From: a bacterium
Lineage (GTDB): Bacteria > Planctomycetota > UBA8108 > UBA1146
NCBI GenBank assembly: GCA_029976805.1
Contig: JAPOLY010000018.1
Coordinates: 1-38,853 of the forward strand
Direction: 5' to 3'
DNA length: 38,853 nt
Position numbers and translations under genes: made by a program. Below are positions 18,018 through 27,000 of this stretch, piece after piece (the first letter of the stretch is position 1; each line of letters begins with the position of its first letter). The notes below the pieces were generated by a model, which saw only the letters and a list, made by a program, of their open reading frames with translations, was not told where the DNA came from and did not search any database.

Positions 18018-20468
18018 ATGAGCGAGGAAACCAACATCCTTCCATTGTCCCTCGAAGAGGAGATGAAGGGTTCATACCTGACCTACGCCATGAGTGTCAT
18101 TATCCAGAGGGCACTTCCCGACGTTCGGGATGGGCTCAAGCCGTCGCAGCGACGGATCCTGGTGGCGATGAACGACCTCAACCTGGGTCCCCGGTCCAAG
18201 CACAGAAAGTGCGCCAAAGTTGCCGGTGATACATCGGGTAACTATCACCCCCATGGTGAATCGGTGATTTACCCGACCCTGGTGCGAATGGCTCAGCCCT
18301 TCAACATGCGCCAGACGATGGTCGATGGTCAGGGTAACTTCGGCTCCATCGACGGAGACCCGCCAGCGGCCATGCGATACACGGAAGCACGCATGACCGA
18401 TGCTGCGACCGACATGCTCAACGATATCGACAAGGAAACTGTCGATTTTGTTCGTAACTATGACGACACCCGTGATGAACCGACGGTGCTTCCGGCAAAG
18501 TTCCCCAACCTGCTGGTCAACGGTGGTTCGGGAATCGCGGTCGGCATGTCGACCAACTTTGCTCCGCATAACCTGCGCGAAGTGTGTCAGGCACTACTGC
18601 TCGTCCTCGATAAACCGGAGACGACGATGGCGGACCTGCTCGGAGTGATGGAGGGTCCGGACTTTCCAACCGGTGGTGTGATCTGCGGTCGCCGTGGTAT
18701 TCACGAGGCCTACAGCAAGGGCCGTGGGTTGCTGACCTTGCGCGCCCGCACCCACTTTGAAGACGTGACCAAGCAAAAAGAGGCGATCGTCATCACCGAG
18801 ATCCCCTATCAGGTCTCCAAGTCGAAATTGGCGACAGACATCGCCGGTCTCGTCAAAGATGGCCGTGTCACCGGCATCTCTGATATTCGCGACGAGTCAG
18901 ACCGCAAGGGAATCCGCCTGGTTGTGGAACTGAAGAAGGATGAGAACGCCCAGGTCATTCTCAACCAGCTGTTCAAGCACACCCAGTTGCAGACCACCTT
19001 TGGTGTGCAACAAATCGCCCTGATCAACGGCAAGCCGAGAACCCTGACCTTGATGGAACTGCTGAACGCCTACTGTGATCATCGCCGTGAGGTGATCCGC
19101 AGACGCTCACGCCACCTGTTGGCAAAGGCAGAGCGTAAAGCCCACATTCTCGAAGGTCTGATCACAGCCACCGACAACATCGATCAGGTCATCAAACTGA
19201 TCCGGGCTGCCAAGGATGACGATGCCGCACGGACAGCCCTCATGGAGGAGTTCTCTCTGACACGGATTCAGAGTGACGCCATTCTGCGCATGCAGTTGCG
19301 TCGCTTGACCGGTCTTGAGCGCGAAAAACTGCAAGATGATCTTGGTGAGACCCGTGAAGAGATCGAATACCACCGTACGGTTTTGACCGACGACAATGTC
19401 GTCAAGGAGATCATTCGCGAAGATATCCATGAGTTGATGGAGAAGTTCAAGGATGAGCGTCGCACTTCCATCGAAGAGGCGGCTGAGGAGATCAACTATG
19501 CCGATCTCATCGCAGAAGAGGATGTGGTGGTGACTCTGACCCACCAGGGTTACGTCAAGAGAACTCCGCTGACCAACTACCGGTCTCAGGGCCGTGGTGG
19601 AACCGGAGTTTCCGGTGGGTCGGTGCGTGAGGATGATTTCGTCAAGAGTCTCTTTGTGGCTGGCACCCACGATACACTGTTGCTCTTCTCCGATCGCGGC
19701 AAGGTTTACTGGTTGAAGGTATACGAACTGCCAGACCTCACACGAATCTCCAAGGGCAAGCCTGTGAACCATCTGGTTCAACTCGATAAAGAGGAGAAGA
19801 TCCTCAACATGATTCGCATCGCCGAGTTCGATGATCGCAATCTCGTCTTTGCTTCTCGTTTGGGCAAGATCAAGAAGACTCCTCTGGAAGCCTATTCCAG
19901 GCCGATGAAGACCGGTATCAAGGCGATCAAGATCAACGAGGGTGACCAGTTGATCGGAGTCAACATCACCTCCGGAGAAAATGAGATCATCCTTTCCACC
20001 GCCAGTGGTATGGCGATTCGTTTCAACGAATCAGACGTCCGCTCGATGGGTCGAGGTGCTGCAGGTGTGAATGGAATCGGTCTCGGAGAAGATGACCATG
20101 TGGTCTCGATGACCATCGTGGTTCCCGACGGATCCCTTCTGACTGTCTGTGAAAACGGGTACGGAAAGATCACCGAGTTTGGTTCCTACCGCACCCAGAA
20201 GCGGGGTGGCAAGGGCCTCATCGATATCCGCACCACCGAAAGAAACGGTTCCGTGGTCTCCGCGCGAACCCTTTCCGGTGATCGTGATGCAATGATGATG
20301 ACCTCCAACGGCATGCTCGTTCGCATTTCCCTGAAGGACGTGCGACCGATCGGTCGAAACACCCAGGGTGTCCGTTTGATCCGGGTCAAGGATGGTGACA
20401 AGGTCATCGGCCTCGAGCTGGTGGACGCAACCGATGGACAAGAGGAAGTCAACCCCCCTTCCGAGTAG
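18018..20468 (+). CDS. gyrA: DNA gyrase subunit A
   Basis: The 816-residue breakage-reunion subunit of gyrase has the catalytic tyrosine Y121 in [10 protein letters not shown] and the DNA-gate segment [20 protein letters not shown]. The C-terminal beta-pinwheel carries the GyrA-box QKRGGKG, which marks gyrase rather than topoisomerase IV. The residue equivalent to E. coli D87 is proline (P86) while the S83 equivalent is Ser (S82). ATG 18018 is preferred because GGAG lies nine bases upstream; ATG 18003 (five residues longer) has no clear ribosome site. It lies 42 bp after panE, probably in the same transcript, and is followed by a hairpin at 20493-20514. Confidence 0.97.
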   Translation: MSEETNILPLSLEEEMKGSYLTYAMSVIIQRALPDVRDGLKPSQRRILVAMNDLNLGPRSKHRKCAKVAGDTSGNYHPHGESVIYPTLVRMAQPFNMRQTMVDGQGNFGSIDGDPPAAMRYTEARMTDAATDMLNDIDKETVDFVRNYDDTRDEPTVLPAKFPNLLVNGGSGIAVGMSTNFAPHNLREVCQALLLVLDKPETTMADLLGVMEGPDFPTGGVICGRRGIHEAYSKGRGLLTLRARTHFEDVTKQKEAIVITEIPYQVSKSKLATDIAGLVKDGRVTGISDIRDESDRKGIRLVVELKKDENAQVILNQLFKHTQLQTTFGVQQIALINGKPRTLTLMELLNAYCDHRREVIRRRSRHLLAKAERKAHILEGLITATDNIDQVIKLIRAAKDDDAARTALMEEFSLTRIQSDAILRMQLRRLTGLEREKLQDDLGETREEIEYHRTVLTDDNVVKEIIREDIHELMEKFKDERRTSIEEAAEEINYADLIAEEDVVVTLTHQGYVKRTPLTNYRSQGRGGTGVSGGSVREDDFVKSLFVAGTHDTLLLFSDRGKVYWLKVYELPDLTRISKGKPVNHLVQLDKEEKILNMIRIAEFDDRNLVFASRLGKIKKTPLEAYSRPMKTGIKAIKINEGDQLIGVNITSGENEIILSTASGMAIRFNESDVRSMGRGAAGVNGIGLGEDDHVVSMTIVVPDGSLLTVCENGYGKITEFGSYRTQKRGGKGLIDIRTTERNGSVVSARTLSGDRDAMMMTSNGMLVRISLKDVRPIGRNTQGVRLIRVKDGDKVIGLELVDATDGQEEVNPPSE

Positions 20469-20492
20469 GATTTTTTCGCAAAGTCCTGCCAA

Positions 20493-20514
20493 GTGGGTGG
20501 TAGATGCCGCCCAC
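20493..20514 (+). terminator. Hairpin after gyrA, possible terminator
   Basis: GTGGGTGG/CCGCCCAC (one G-U pair) around TAGATG, 24 bp after the gyrA stop, followed only by CTTTCG. A strong stem but a poor T tract. Confidence 0.45.
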
Positions 20515-20640
20515 CTTTCGTGGCATATCATCAGAATCCTGTCTTCAGGTTTTCATCGACCAAAAGTGGTTGTTGAGGATCTGAAGGCAGGCGGCGTTCG
20601 TTGACGTATGGAACGCCCGGGTTTTTACAAGCCGCGCAAA

Positions 20641-20689
20641 TCGATACCGATCAGGGGGGAACCAGGAGGATCGGGAAGACCGGTATCGA
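20641..20689 (+). promoter_or_regulatory. Long hairpin with mutually exclusive inner stem
   Basis: TCGATACCGATC (20641-20652) pairs with GACCGGTATCGA (20678-20689) in 11 of 12 positions around a purine-rich 25-base loop. Within it CCGATC (20647-20652) could pair instead with GATCGG (20669-20674). Two alternative folds are a feature of regulatory leaders, but no known riboswitch class is recognised and the true transcript start is unknown. Confidence 0.3.
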
Positions 20690-20943
20690 CAGATATGTTG
20701 TCCAGGGTGGAGCAGGGTTGCTCCGTTGCTCTGGTCGGGGGAACGAGATTCGGGGTGGGGAATTCCCGAACTCGACAATTTCAGGAAAACGCGAGGTTGC
20801 TGCAGAAAGAACTTCTGTTCCGGCACCCCGCACAGTTCCATCAAGGAGTGAGATCTCGCCCGTGCAGGGAAGGGTTTGTCGCCAAGGTGCGGCACGCCCA
20901 TACCGGCCCTCATGAGGGTGAAGCGCGACGGGATCGTTGCACT

Positions 20944-22623
20944 ATGAATACCGAAGAAAAATCGCTCATCGTTCAGAGCGATGGCACCCTGCTGTTGGAG
21001 GTTCACCACCCCACAGCACAGAGATTGAGGCATGAGCTCGCCGCTTTTGCCCATCTCGAAAAGAGTCCGGAGTACTTCCACGAGTATCGGATCAGTCCGA
21101 TCTCGCTGTGGAATGCAGCTCAATCGGGTTGGAGCCAGGAGAAGATCCTTGGCTTGCTCGAAGATAATGCCCGCTATCCGGTTCCAAAGGCTCTCCACGA
21201 CATGGTGGCCAAGGCTCTCGACAGTTTTGGACGCTTTGAGCTGGTCAGGGCAGAAGATGGCGAGACTTTGGTCCTGCGTCCTTCCCAGGATGATGACGAT
21301 CACCTCGCCACGCTGGCCAACCGACCCTCACTGGCAGAAATTCTGACGAATCCCTGTGATGGTCACGCCTATCAGATTGACCCCGGTCACAGGGGTGCGC
21401 TCAAGGTGGCGATGATCCGCAACGGTTTTCCCATCGCCGACCGTGCAGGGTTTCGCACTGGTGCTGCCATCGACCTGCATTTCCCGGAGGATTCAGAGTT
21501 CGCATTACGCAACTACCAGAATGAATCGGTGGAGGCGTTTTTCTCTGATCAGGGGGGTGGCGGAGGATCCGGTGTGGTCGTACTGCCATGTGGCGCAGGC
21601 AAAACCGTGGTGGGTATCGGTCTCATTGAGAAGCTCAAGTGCCAGACCCTCATTCTTGCGCCCAACATCACCAGTGTGAGGCAGTGGCGCAAAGAGATCA
21701 TTCGCTGGACCAATCTGGATGAATCCCAGGTCGCCGAGTATTCGGGAGCGTGCAAGGACATCGCCCCCATCACTGTGGCGACCTATCAGATCACTGCTCA
21801 CCGCAAATCAAAAACCGACGACTTCACCCATCTTGATCTCTTCGCCGATCATGACTGGGGGCTCATCATCTACGACGAAGTGCACATGTTGCCCGCCCCG
21901 GTTTTCCGTTTCACGGCGGAGATTCAGGCGCGTCGTCGCCTTGGTCTGACGGCAACCCTTGTGCGAGAAGACGGACGCGAAGACGAAGTCTTCACCCTCA
22001 TCGGTCCCCGTATTTACGACATGCCGTGGCGAGATCTTGAGCGTGAAGGGTTTATCGCCAAAGTGCGCTGCGTCGAGGTCCGACTCGATCTGCCACTGGA
22101 AGAACGCGACGCTTACCTGAACGCAGATCGGCGCCATCGCTTCCGCATTTCATCGGAGAACCCGATGAAATTGCAGCGTTTGCACAAGATTCTTGAGCGT
22201 CACGATGGAGAGCGGATTCTGGTCATCGGCCAGTATTTGAAACAACTGCGCGACGTTTCCCGATCCATCGGAGCTCCGCTGATCACGGGGCACACCCCCC
22301 AGGATGAGCGTGAAAAACTCTACGCAGCCTTCCGCAATGGCGAGGTGCCAGTACTGATTGTCAGCAAGGTGGGCAACTTCGCAGTCGATCTTCCGGATGC
22401 CTCCGTGGCGGTTCAGATCTCTGGCACTTACGGTTCCCGGCAAGAGGAGGCGCAGCGTCTGGGACGAGTGCTGCGGCCCAAGTCAGATGGTCGTGAAGCC
22501 ACCTTCTACTCTTTGGTGACCCGTGACAGTCGTGATCAGGACTTCGCCCACCGTCGTCAGAGATTTCTCATGGAGCAGGGCTACCAATACGAAATCGAAG
22601 AACAAGAGGAGGTGCTGAGTTGA
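20944..22623 (+). CDS. XPB/Ssl2-type DNA helicase
   Basis: The 559-residue superfamily 2 helicase has an N-terminal region (about 1-190) resembling the XPB damage-recognition part. Walker A CGAGKT is at 216-221, the DEVH box at 311-314, and the XPB hallmark RED motif (R341-E342-D343) is in TATLVREDGRE. The second RecA domain has GSRQEEAQRLGRVLRP. Eukaryotic XPB opens DNA in TFIIH; bacterial XPB (as in mycobacteria) unwinds 3'-5' and is thought to act in repair. ATG 20944 (MNTEEKSLIVQSDGTLLLEV) is chosen because homologues as I recall them start at this sequence; its ribosome site is weak. The stop overlaps the next gene (TTGA), preceded by AGGAGGTG, so the partner is coupled. Confidence 0.88.
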   Translation: MNTEEKSLIVQSDGTLLLEVHHPTAQRLRHELAAFAHLEKSPEYFHEYRISPISLWNAAQSGWSQEKILGLLEDNARYPVPKALHDMVAKALDSFGRFELVRAEDGETLVLRPSQDDDDHLATLANRPSLAEILTNPCDGHAYQIDPGHRGALKVAMIRNGFPIADRAGFRTGAAIDLHFPEDSEFALRNYQNESVEAFFSDQGGGGGSGVVVLPCGAGKTVVGIGLIEKLKCQTLILAPNITSVRQWRKEIIRWTNLDESQVAEYSGACKDIAPITVATYQITAHRKSKTDDFTHLDLFADHDWGLIIYDEVHMLPAPVFRFTAEIQARRRLGLTATLVREDGREDEVFTLIGPRIYDMPWRDLEREGFIAKVRCVEVRLDLPLEERDAYLNADRRHRFRISSENPMKLQRLHKILERHDGERILVIGQYLKQLRDVSRSIGAPLITGHTPQDEREKLYAAFRNGEVPVLIVSKVGNFAVDLPDASVAVQISGTYGSRQEEAQRLGRVLRPKSDGREATFYSLVTRDSRDQDFAHRRQRFLMEQGYQYEIEEQEEVLS

Positions 22624-24641
22624 GTGCCGTCGGAAAGTTCCTTCGAGGATTAAAAAAAGCGGAACTGCAAACCATCCATCAGTTCTGGCTTCCCGGTGAG
22701 TCTGCCAATTCAAAGGTGGAAGACTTGCGTCATCGAGTGGAGAGGGTCTTTGTTTCAGGCGAAGGCGTTCCCGAGAAAGTAGCTCGCCTCAGCCAAACTC
22801 AAAAGCGCCTCATCCAGGATGTCCTTTCACGTCCTGAGCCAAAGGCCCAGATCGCTGAGGTTCAGGAAGGTCTGGCGCAGAGTGGTGCATCGAGGATTGA
22901 GGTTGAGTCTACAGTACGCCAACTGACAGAGCGCGGGTTTGTCACCCGCCAACGCAAGGATCAATCCAGGGGGAGCGAGTTTCTCGAAATTCCTGAGGAG
23001 TTGGCGGACCATCTCGCTCGAGCTCTCAATGTGGGTGGGCAGGCCGCTTCACCCGCAGACTCCGTCAGCTTTCGCATGCTGGATGCAGCTCCTTCCAAAT
23101 CAGAAGCGGGAGTGGACGAGCGGGTGGAGGGCATCGAAGACCCTCTTCTTGCCGAACTGTGTCGACGTGCACTGAGTCAGCGTGGGGTTCTCAATCTCGA
23201 TTCGGATGAAATAGTCGATTACCTCGAGACTGAGGGTGGCGAAGAGGTCGATGAAGAAGGCTGGCGGCAGATTCTCGAAGAGAAGGGAATCGGCACCATC
23301 AGTGATGGAAGATTGCAGGATTACGGCATCACTTTGCCTGATACCTCCCTCGTCATTTTTCAGGAGTGGTTGCAAAGTCGCGCACTGGAACAGATGCCTC
23401 AGGAGCGTCACCCGGATCAGATTCTGGAGTCCGGTGTCGACCTGTTGATCGATATCGAAAGATTGACCCTGCATATCGAGCAAGAGCCGATTCGTCTCAC
23501 TCGAGCAGGCAGTTTCCCCAAGCGCCTGGCGGAGCAGTTGAGACGCACCTTTGCCATGGAGCGCATGACCGATTACCTCGAAGGCGATACGGTCACCCGT
23601 GTCTTGAGAGTGGCAATGCGGCTGGGGCTCGTGGAGAATTTTGCGGGAGAACTGCGAGTCAGTGATTCGCGTCTCGAATCATGGAGGAATCTGGATTTCC
23701 GTCGCAAAACCGAAATCGTTTTGCAGAGATTCCTGGAAGAGAGCGCAGGCGCACGCTGGTCCTTCCACCAGGAAGGTTTGCGGTCGATTCTACTCGAAAC
23801 CCTGCGAAACCACGGCAATGACGGCTGGGTCTCCCTGGATGCAGTGATTGACCACAGTGTCAGCACGTATCTGCTGGAGCTCGAGGAACGCGAGGTGGCG
23901 CAGCAACTGCGTCAACGCAGAGAAGAGGATTTCTCTCGTGATCGTTTGCAGTGTCCGGTGCATCGTCTCGGAACCGATCTCGCATTCTGGATTATCAATC
24001 GCATGCTCTGTCTGGGCATGTGTGAAGTCGGTGTGGTCGACGGTTCCCTGTCGAGCCTCCTGATGACGGATCTGGGGAAATCACTGCTTGGTCAGGAGAT
24101 TGACCCCTCCGAGTGCCGCATCCTCGTCAACCCTGATTTCGAGATCATGCTGATTACCGAGGGGTTGGATGGCATGGCTCTGGAGTTGCAGTTGGCCCGT
24201 TTCTCGGAGCGGATCTCCGCTGAGAGAGTTCGCCGTTACCGGGCGACCCCCGAGTCGATGCGTTCCGGAGTTCGATCCGGCCTGCAAGTGGATTCGATCC
24301 GCAGCATTCTTGAAGGGTCCAGTGCCCACCCACTGCCGGAAACTGTCTGCGTGGCGATTCGGGATTGGGGTCGGGACATGGATTGGATCCAGGTTTCGCC
24401 GGCGATCCACCTCACCGGTCTCAAACCCGACCGGTATAAACAACTGACAGAAATTCTCGATGAGGAAAAGATCAAGTATGTCGAAATCGGTCGGCGTGAG
24501 TTGTTCATTCCAGGTCAGAGGATGGGGGCCATCGAAGCGGATGCCCCTCCTTTCATCGAACGATTGCGCGAAGAGGGTTGGCTGGTCCGACTCGATGACC
24601 GTATCACCATCGACTCAGAAGGAGACTCGGTAGAAGCATGA
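22620..24641 (+). CDS. Helicase_C_3 (XPB/Ssl2-like) helicase-associated protein
   Basis: The 673-residue protein without a nucleotide-binding motif has winged-helix-like segments in its N-terminal half (LSQTQKRLIQDVLSRPEP, VESTVRQLTERGFVTRQR). Its C-terminal region, about 500-625 (ILVNPDFEIMLITEGLD, FSERISAERVRRYRATPESM), matches the helicase conserved C-terminal domain found in XPB partners. In mycobacteria a protein of this type lies next to the XPB gene. The start is TTG 22620, overlapping the helicase stop, with AGGAGGTG six bases upstream; coupling suggests a stoichiometric complex. Possible roles are loading or regulating the helicase (inference). The stop overlaps the next gene (ATGA). 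Confidence 0.8.
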   Translation: MSAVGKFLRGLKKAELQTIHQFWLPGESANSKVEDLRHRVERVFVSGEGVPEKVARLSQTQKRLIQDVLSRPEPKAQIAEVQEGLAQSGASRIEVESTVRQLTERGFVTRQRKDQSRGSEFLEIPEELADHLARALNVGGQAASPADSVSFRMLDAAPSKSEAGVDERVEGIEDPLLAELCRRALSQRGVLNLDSDEIVDYLETEGGEEVDEEGWRQILEEKGIGTISDGRLQDYGITLPDTSLVIFQEWLQSRALEQMPQERHPDQILESGVDLLIDIERLTLHIEQEPIRLTRAGSFPKRLAEQLRRTFAMERMTDYLEGDTVTRVLRVAMRLGLVENFAGELRVSDSRLESWRNLDFRRKTEIVLQRFLEESAGARWSFHQEGLRSILLETLRNHGNDGWVSLDAVIDHSVSTYLLELEEREVAQQLRQRREEDFSRDRLQCPVHRLGTDLAFWIINRMLCLGMCEVGVVDGSLSSLLMTDLGKSLLGQEIDPSECRILVNPDFEIMLITEGLDGMALELQLARFSERISAERVRRYRATPESMRSGVRSGLQVDSIRSILEGSSAHPLPETVCVAIRDWGRDMDWIQVSPAIHLTGLKPDRYKQLTEILDEEKIKYVEIGRRELFIPGQRMGAIEADAPPFIERLREEGWLVRLDDRITIDSEGDSVEA

Positions 24642-25321
24642 GTGATCCCTTTGGCGGTCTCGACCCCAGCACCCTTGGCGTCTCTGTCGATCTGATTCAT
24701 CTGCCGATGCAGGTCGGCCTGGAGGCCTTAAAAGAGGTGTACATGGAGGTCTCGGGCCCCTGTGGATACGAAAACTTCATGCGCGTCGGTGATGGGGCGC
24801 GTCTCGAGACTGCTGCGACTCCCGAGAAGGGAGCTTCCCGGGTTACTTTCGCCCGCGATCGCATCACTTTTCAGGAGGAGGGTGCGGGTATCGGATCAGA
24901 GTTGTTGGCCCGACGAATGGAAGAGGTGGTTCGCTCCCTTTCCAAAAGGGTTCAATTTCCGGTGATCATTGCGCGTACCCGTAATCACCGAACCCTGATC
25001 CGCGTGCCCGGAGATGGGGTGGCAGCGGATTGGTTGGCTGAAAAAGTTCTTCAGCTGGATGCAGAATCCTGCGCTCCTCTCGCACGCCCAGTGCGTGCTT
25101 CCGGTTTGAGGTTGCAGTTGCCTGCACAGAAGAATGGCGAGGCGATGCATCTGCTGCGGGTGGAGGAGTGGCTCAAGAACCCCAAGATGCTTTTTGTCGA
25201 AGACAACGCCAACTGGCGCCAGCCGATGCCCGTCGATCAGTTCAGCAATATTGCCGCAGAGCTGAAGAGTGCCGAAGAGTTGATGGTCGTGCGTATCCCT
25301 GATTGGCTTTCACAGCTCTAG
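24638..25321 (+). CDS. Unrecognised protein coupled to XPB operon
   Basis: The 227-residue soluble protein belongs to no family I can name. It has no signal peptide or membrane segment and looks mixed alpha/beta: a helical N-terminal part (LIHLPMQVGLEALKEVYMEV), a strand-rich centre (ASRVTFARDRITFQEEG), a helix (LLARRMEEVVRSLSKRVQF), and a C-terminal part with GLRLQLPAQ followed by VEEWLKNPKMLFVEDNANW. The ATG overlaps the stop of the XPB-partner gene by four bases (ATGA), which argues for a shared function with the helicase pair. Its end is 12 bp from the convergent gene. It is the least explained member of a conserved-looking repair operon. Confidence 0.72.
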   Translation: MSDPFGGLDPSTLGVSVDLIHLPMQVGLEALKEVYMEVSGPCGYENFMRVGDGARLETAATPEKGASRVTFARDRITFQEEGAGIGSELLARRMEEVVRSLSKRVQFPVIIARTRNHRTLIRVPGDGVAADWLAEKVLQLDAESCAPLARPVRASGLRLQLPAQKNGEAMHLLRVEEWLKNPKMLFVEDNANWRQPMPVDQFSNIAAELKSAEELMVVRIPDWLSQL

Positions 25322-25333
25322 GGTTCGACGTCT

Positions 25334-25729
25334 TCAGGGAGAACCTGATCCCCCCGAGTGCTCATCCCTGGGCTTGGCCTTGCGTTTGGCGGGTTGGTCC
25401 CTTTTCCACGGCAGTGGTGAAGCGAGCGGCAAGTCTTCCACCGACTCGGGGTCGAACTCCGGCACTTCGATCAACGCTTTGATGCGATCTCCGATGTCGG
25501 AGAGATCAGCACCCTCTTGAAGCTCCAGAGTCTTCGCTTCGCCGAGGGGATCGGCATTGAGGTCTCCCTGAAGAATGACGAGGTCGTAGGAGTCCTTGGA
25601 GAGTCTCTTGGTGAGGCCCTTCTGGTTTCCAACTGCATCTGCTCTCAATCCCATTGAACCTGCTGCGTCAAAGCAGCCGTTGCGCAAAGTGGTATCGACG
25701 CAAGCGACAAGGATTTTGGGGCCAGCCAT
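25334..25729 (-). CDS. Receiver-like N-terminal fragment with disordered tail, unknown
   Basis: The 131-residue protein has an N-terminus MAGPKILVACVDTTLRNGCF and strand YDLVILQGDLN that resemble the first strands of a response-regulator receiver, but no clear phosphoacceptor pattern is complete and the C-terminal half of such a domain is missing. The last 50 residues are rich in Pro, Lys, Arg and Ser and probably unstructured. The start ATG 25729 is fixed by a strong AAGGAG seven bases upstream. It lies 10 bp downstream of the yjbQ-like gene on the same strand, so the two form an operon. Function unknown. Confidence 0.68.
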   Translation of the reverse strand: MAGPKILVACVDTTLRNGCFDAAGSMGLRADAVGNQKGLTKRLSKDSYDLVILQGDLNADPLGEAKTLELQEGADLSDIGDRIKALIEVPEFDPESVEDLPLASPLPWKRDQPAKRKAKPRDEHSGGSGSP

Positions 25730-25739
25730 GTGATCTCCT

Positions 25740-26150
25740 TCATTCCCAGACACGCACACTGATGGTGCGTTCATGGGGACGGGTTCGGTGTTCAAAGATA
25801 AAGACGCCCTGCCAGGTGCCGAGGTCGAGTCGGCCATCCTTGACGGGCAGGGTTTCCGAAGTGTGGGTGACCGCGGCCTTCAAATGGGACGGCATGTCAT
25901 CGGGGCCTTCGGAAGTATGTGTGTAGTCAGGATCGTTTTCCGGAGCGAGACGGTCGAACCAGCTGAGCAAATCCCGGCGTGCGGAGGGATCGGCGTTTTC
26001 TGTGATGATGAGGCTCGCACTGGTATGCCGCAGAAATACATGGCAAAGCCCGGTTTCGACATCGGCCCTGCGGATCGCTTCTGCCAACGGTTGGGTGATC
26101 TCATGGAGTCCTTTACCAGGGGTCTGGAAGGTCAGATCTTCACCGTACAT
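25740..26150 (-). CDS. yjbQ: YjbQ-family protein (UPF0047)
   Basis: The 136-residue protein has the family motifs HTSASLIITENADPS, DDMPSHLKAAVTHTSETLPV and LGTWQGVFIFEHR, with the conserved His residues of the putative active site. YjbQ proteins are near-universal; a weak thiamine-phosphate synthase activity has been reported, but the physiological role is unsettled. Length is typical (about 135-140). AAAGGA precedes the ATG. It is the first gene of a two-gene minus-strand operon and diverges from the TolB-like lipoprotein 73 bp away. Confidence 0.94.
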   Translation of the reverse strand: MYGEDLTFQTPGKGLHEITQPLAEAIRRADVETGLCHVFLRHTSASLIITENADPSARRDLLSWFDRLAPENDPDYTHTSEGPDDMPSHLKAAVTHTSETLPVKDGRLDLGTWQGVFIFEHRTRPHERTISVRVWE

Positions 26151-26223
26151 CGGAATCCTTTCGGGATGCCTGCCAAGTCGTCTTCGATTAATCTACGGCA
26201 TGACACTGGAAAGGCCAACGCTG

Positions 26224-27000
26224 ATGACCCGGTTGCTTCAATTTTCAATCTTCCCTCTGGCTGGTTTGTTGGCGTTCACAGGTTGTACAGGGGAGCCCGC
26301 CGGGCAGATCTCCAGCAGACCCGCCACACGTTCTGAAGTGCTCCCCGATCCTTTGCCGCGGATCGTCGACAATTCACCCGGTGAAAATCACTTCGATACC
26401 CTGGTGCAATTGACCGATGGCGGTGTCAATCGACGCCCTGTTTTCACAGACAATGATCGTGTCGTAGCCTTCAGCAGCCAGAGGCCTCCCCACGAGGAAG
26501 CGCGCGTTTACCACATGTTCACCGATGCTTCGGGGCTGAAAAGTGTGGATGAAGATCTTCCCAAGACTTTGATTGCCACTTCATCCGCTGCAGGGGATCT
26601 GTCCTGCTTCACGGCTCTCAAGGGGGATGTTTCCGGAAAAGCTTACGCCGACAGATTTCCGCCGGCACCGGGGGTATTTACAGAGGTGGTCTTGAGAATC
26701 GGAGATGGCGAACCCACGGTGATCAGCAAAGAGGGCCAGATCGCCGGAAGGCCAACCCTGACCCCCGATGGTCTTTACGTGGTGTACTGCGGAGAGTTTT
26801 CCGAAGGGCAATACGACTTGTATGTGTACACCATCGCCTCAGGTCTCAACGAAAAAATTACCACGACCGATGGCTTTGATGGGGACCCTTCCTTTTCTTC
26901 AGATGGTCGCAGGTTGCTCTTTGTTTCACAAAGAAACGATCAGGACCCCGAAGAGTACAACCTCTTTGTGGCGGACTGGTTGCTTATTCAGGAAGAGTGA
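26224..27000 (+). CDS. TolB-like beta-propeller lipoprotein
   Basis: The 258-residue predicted lipoprotein has signal peptide MTRLLQFSIFPLAGLLAFTGC with lipobox Cys at C21. The rest contains PD40/WD40-like blades as in TolB (RPTLTPDGLYVVYCGEF, DPSFSSDGRRLLFVSQR), about four blades at most, so it is short for a closed propeller. Probably attached to a membrane and facing the periplasm; a binding role is likely but no partner is known. ATG 26224 is preferred over ATG 26200 because GGAAAGG lies nine bases upstream and it gives a clean signal peptide. Its last 17 bp overlap the end of the convergent gene. Confidence 0.82.
   Translation: MTRLLQFSIFPLAGLLAFTGCTGEPAGQISSRPATRSEVLPDPLPRIVDNSPGENHFDTLVQLTDGGVNRRPVFTDNDRVVAFSSQRPPHEEARVYHMFTDASGLKSVDEDLPKTLIATSSAAGDLSCFTALKGDVSGKAYADRFPPAPGVFTEVVLRIGDGEPTVISKEGQIAGRPTLTPDGLYVVYCGEFSEGQYDLYVYTIASGLNEKITTTDGFDGDPSFSSDGRRLLFVSQRNDQDPEEYNLFVADWLLIQEE

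Larger units (their letters stand above)
20469..20943. other. 475-bp gap between gyrA and the XPB-type helicase
   Basis: No gene is credible here on either strand. The frame running into the helicase from 20608 is Arg/Gly-rich and low in ordinary residues. The gap contains a possible gyrA terminator (20493-20514), a long hairpin (20641-20689) with a competing inner stem, and a second hairpin GGAGCA/TGCTCC (20709-20724). I searched by eye for RNase P RNA, 4.5S RNA and tmRNA signatures and saw none. It may be a structured leader of the helicase operon. Confidence 0.4.

Noticed and set aside
20608-20943. 112-codon N-terminal extension of the XPB-type helicase
   Set aside because: Arg/Gly-rich, unlike a folded domain, and the family-like start sequence begins at 20944.
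20469-20943. RNase P RNA, 4.5S RNA or tmRNA in the gap
   Set aside because: No conserved core motifs of these RNAs found on either strand by eye.
20545-21303. 252-codon minus-strand frame across the helicase leader
   Set aside because: Largely antisense to the helicase N-terminus and lacking recognisable features; a real gene in the gap portion alone could not be supported.
25773-26336. 187-codon plus-strand frame opposite yjbQ
   Set aside because: Antisense of clearly conserved YjbQ motifs.
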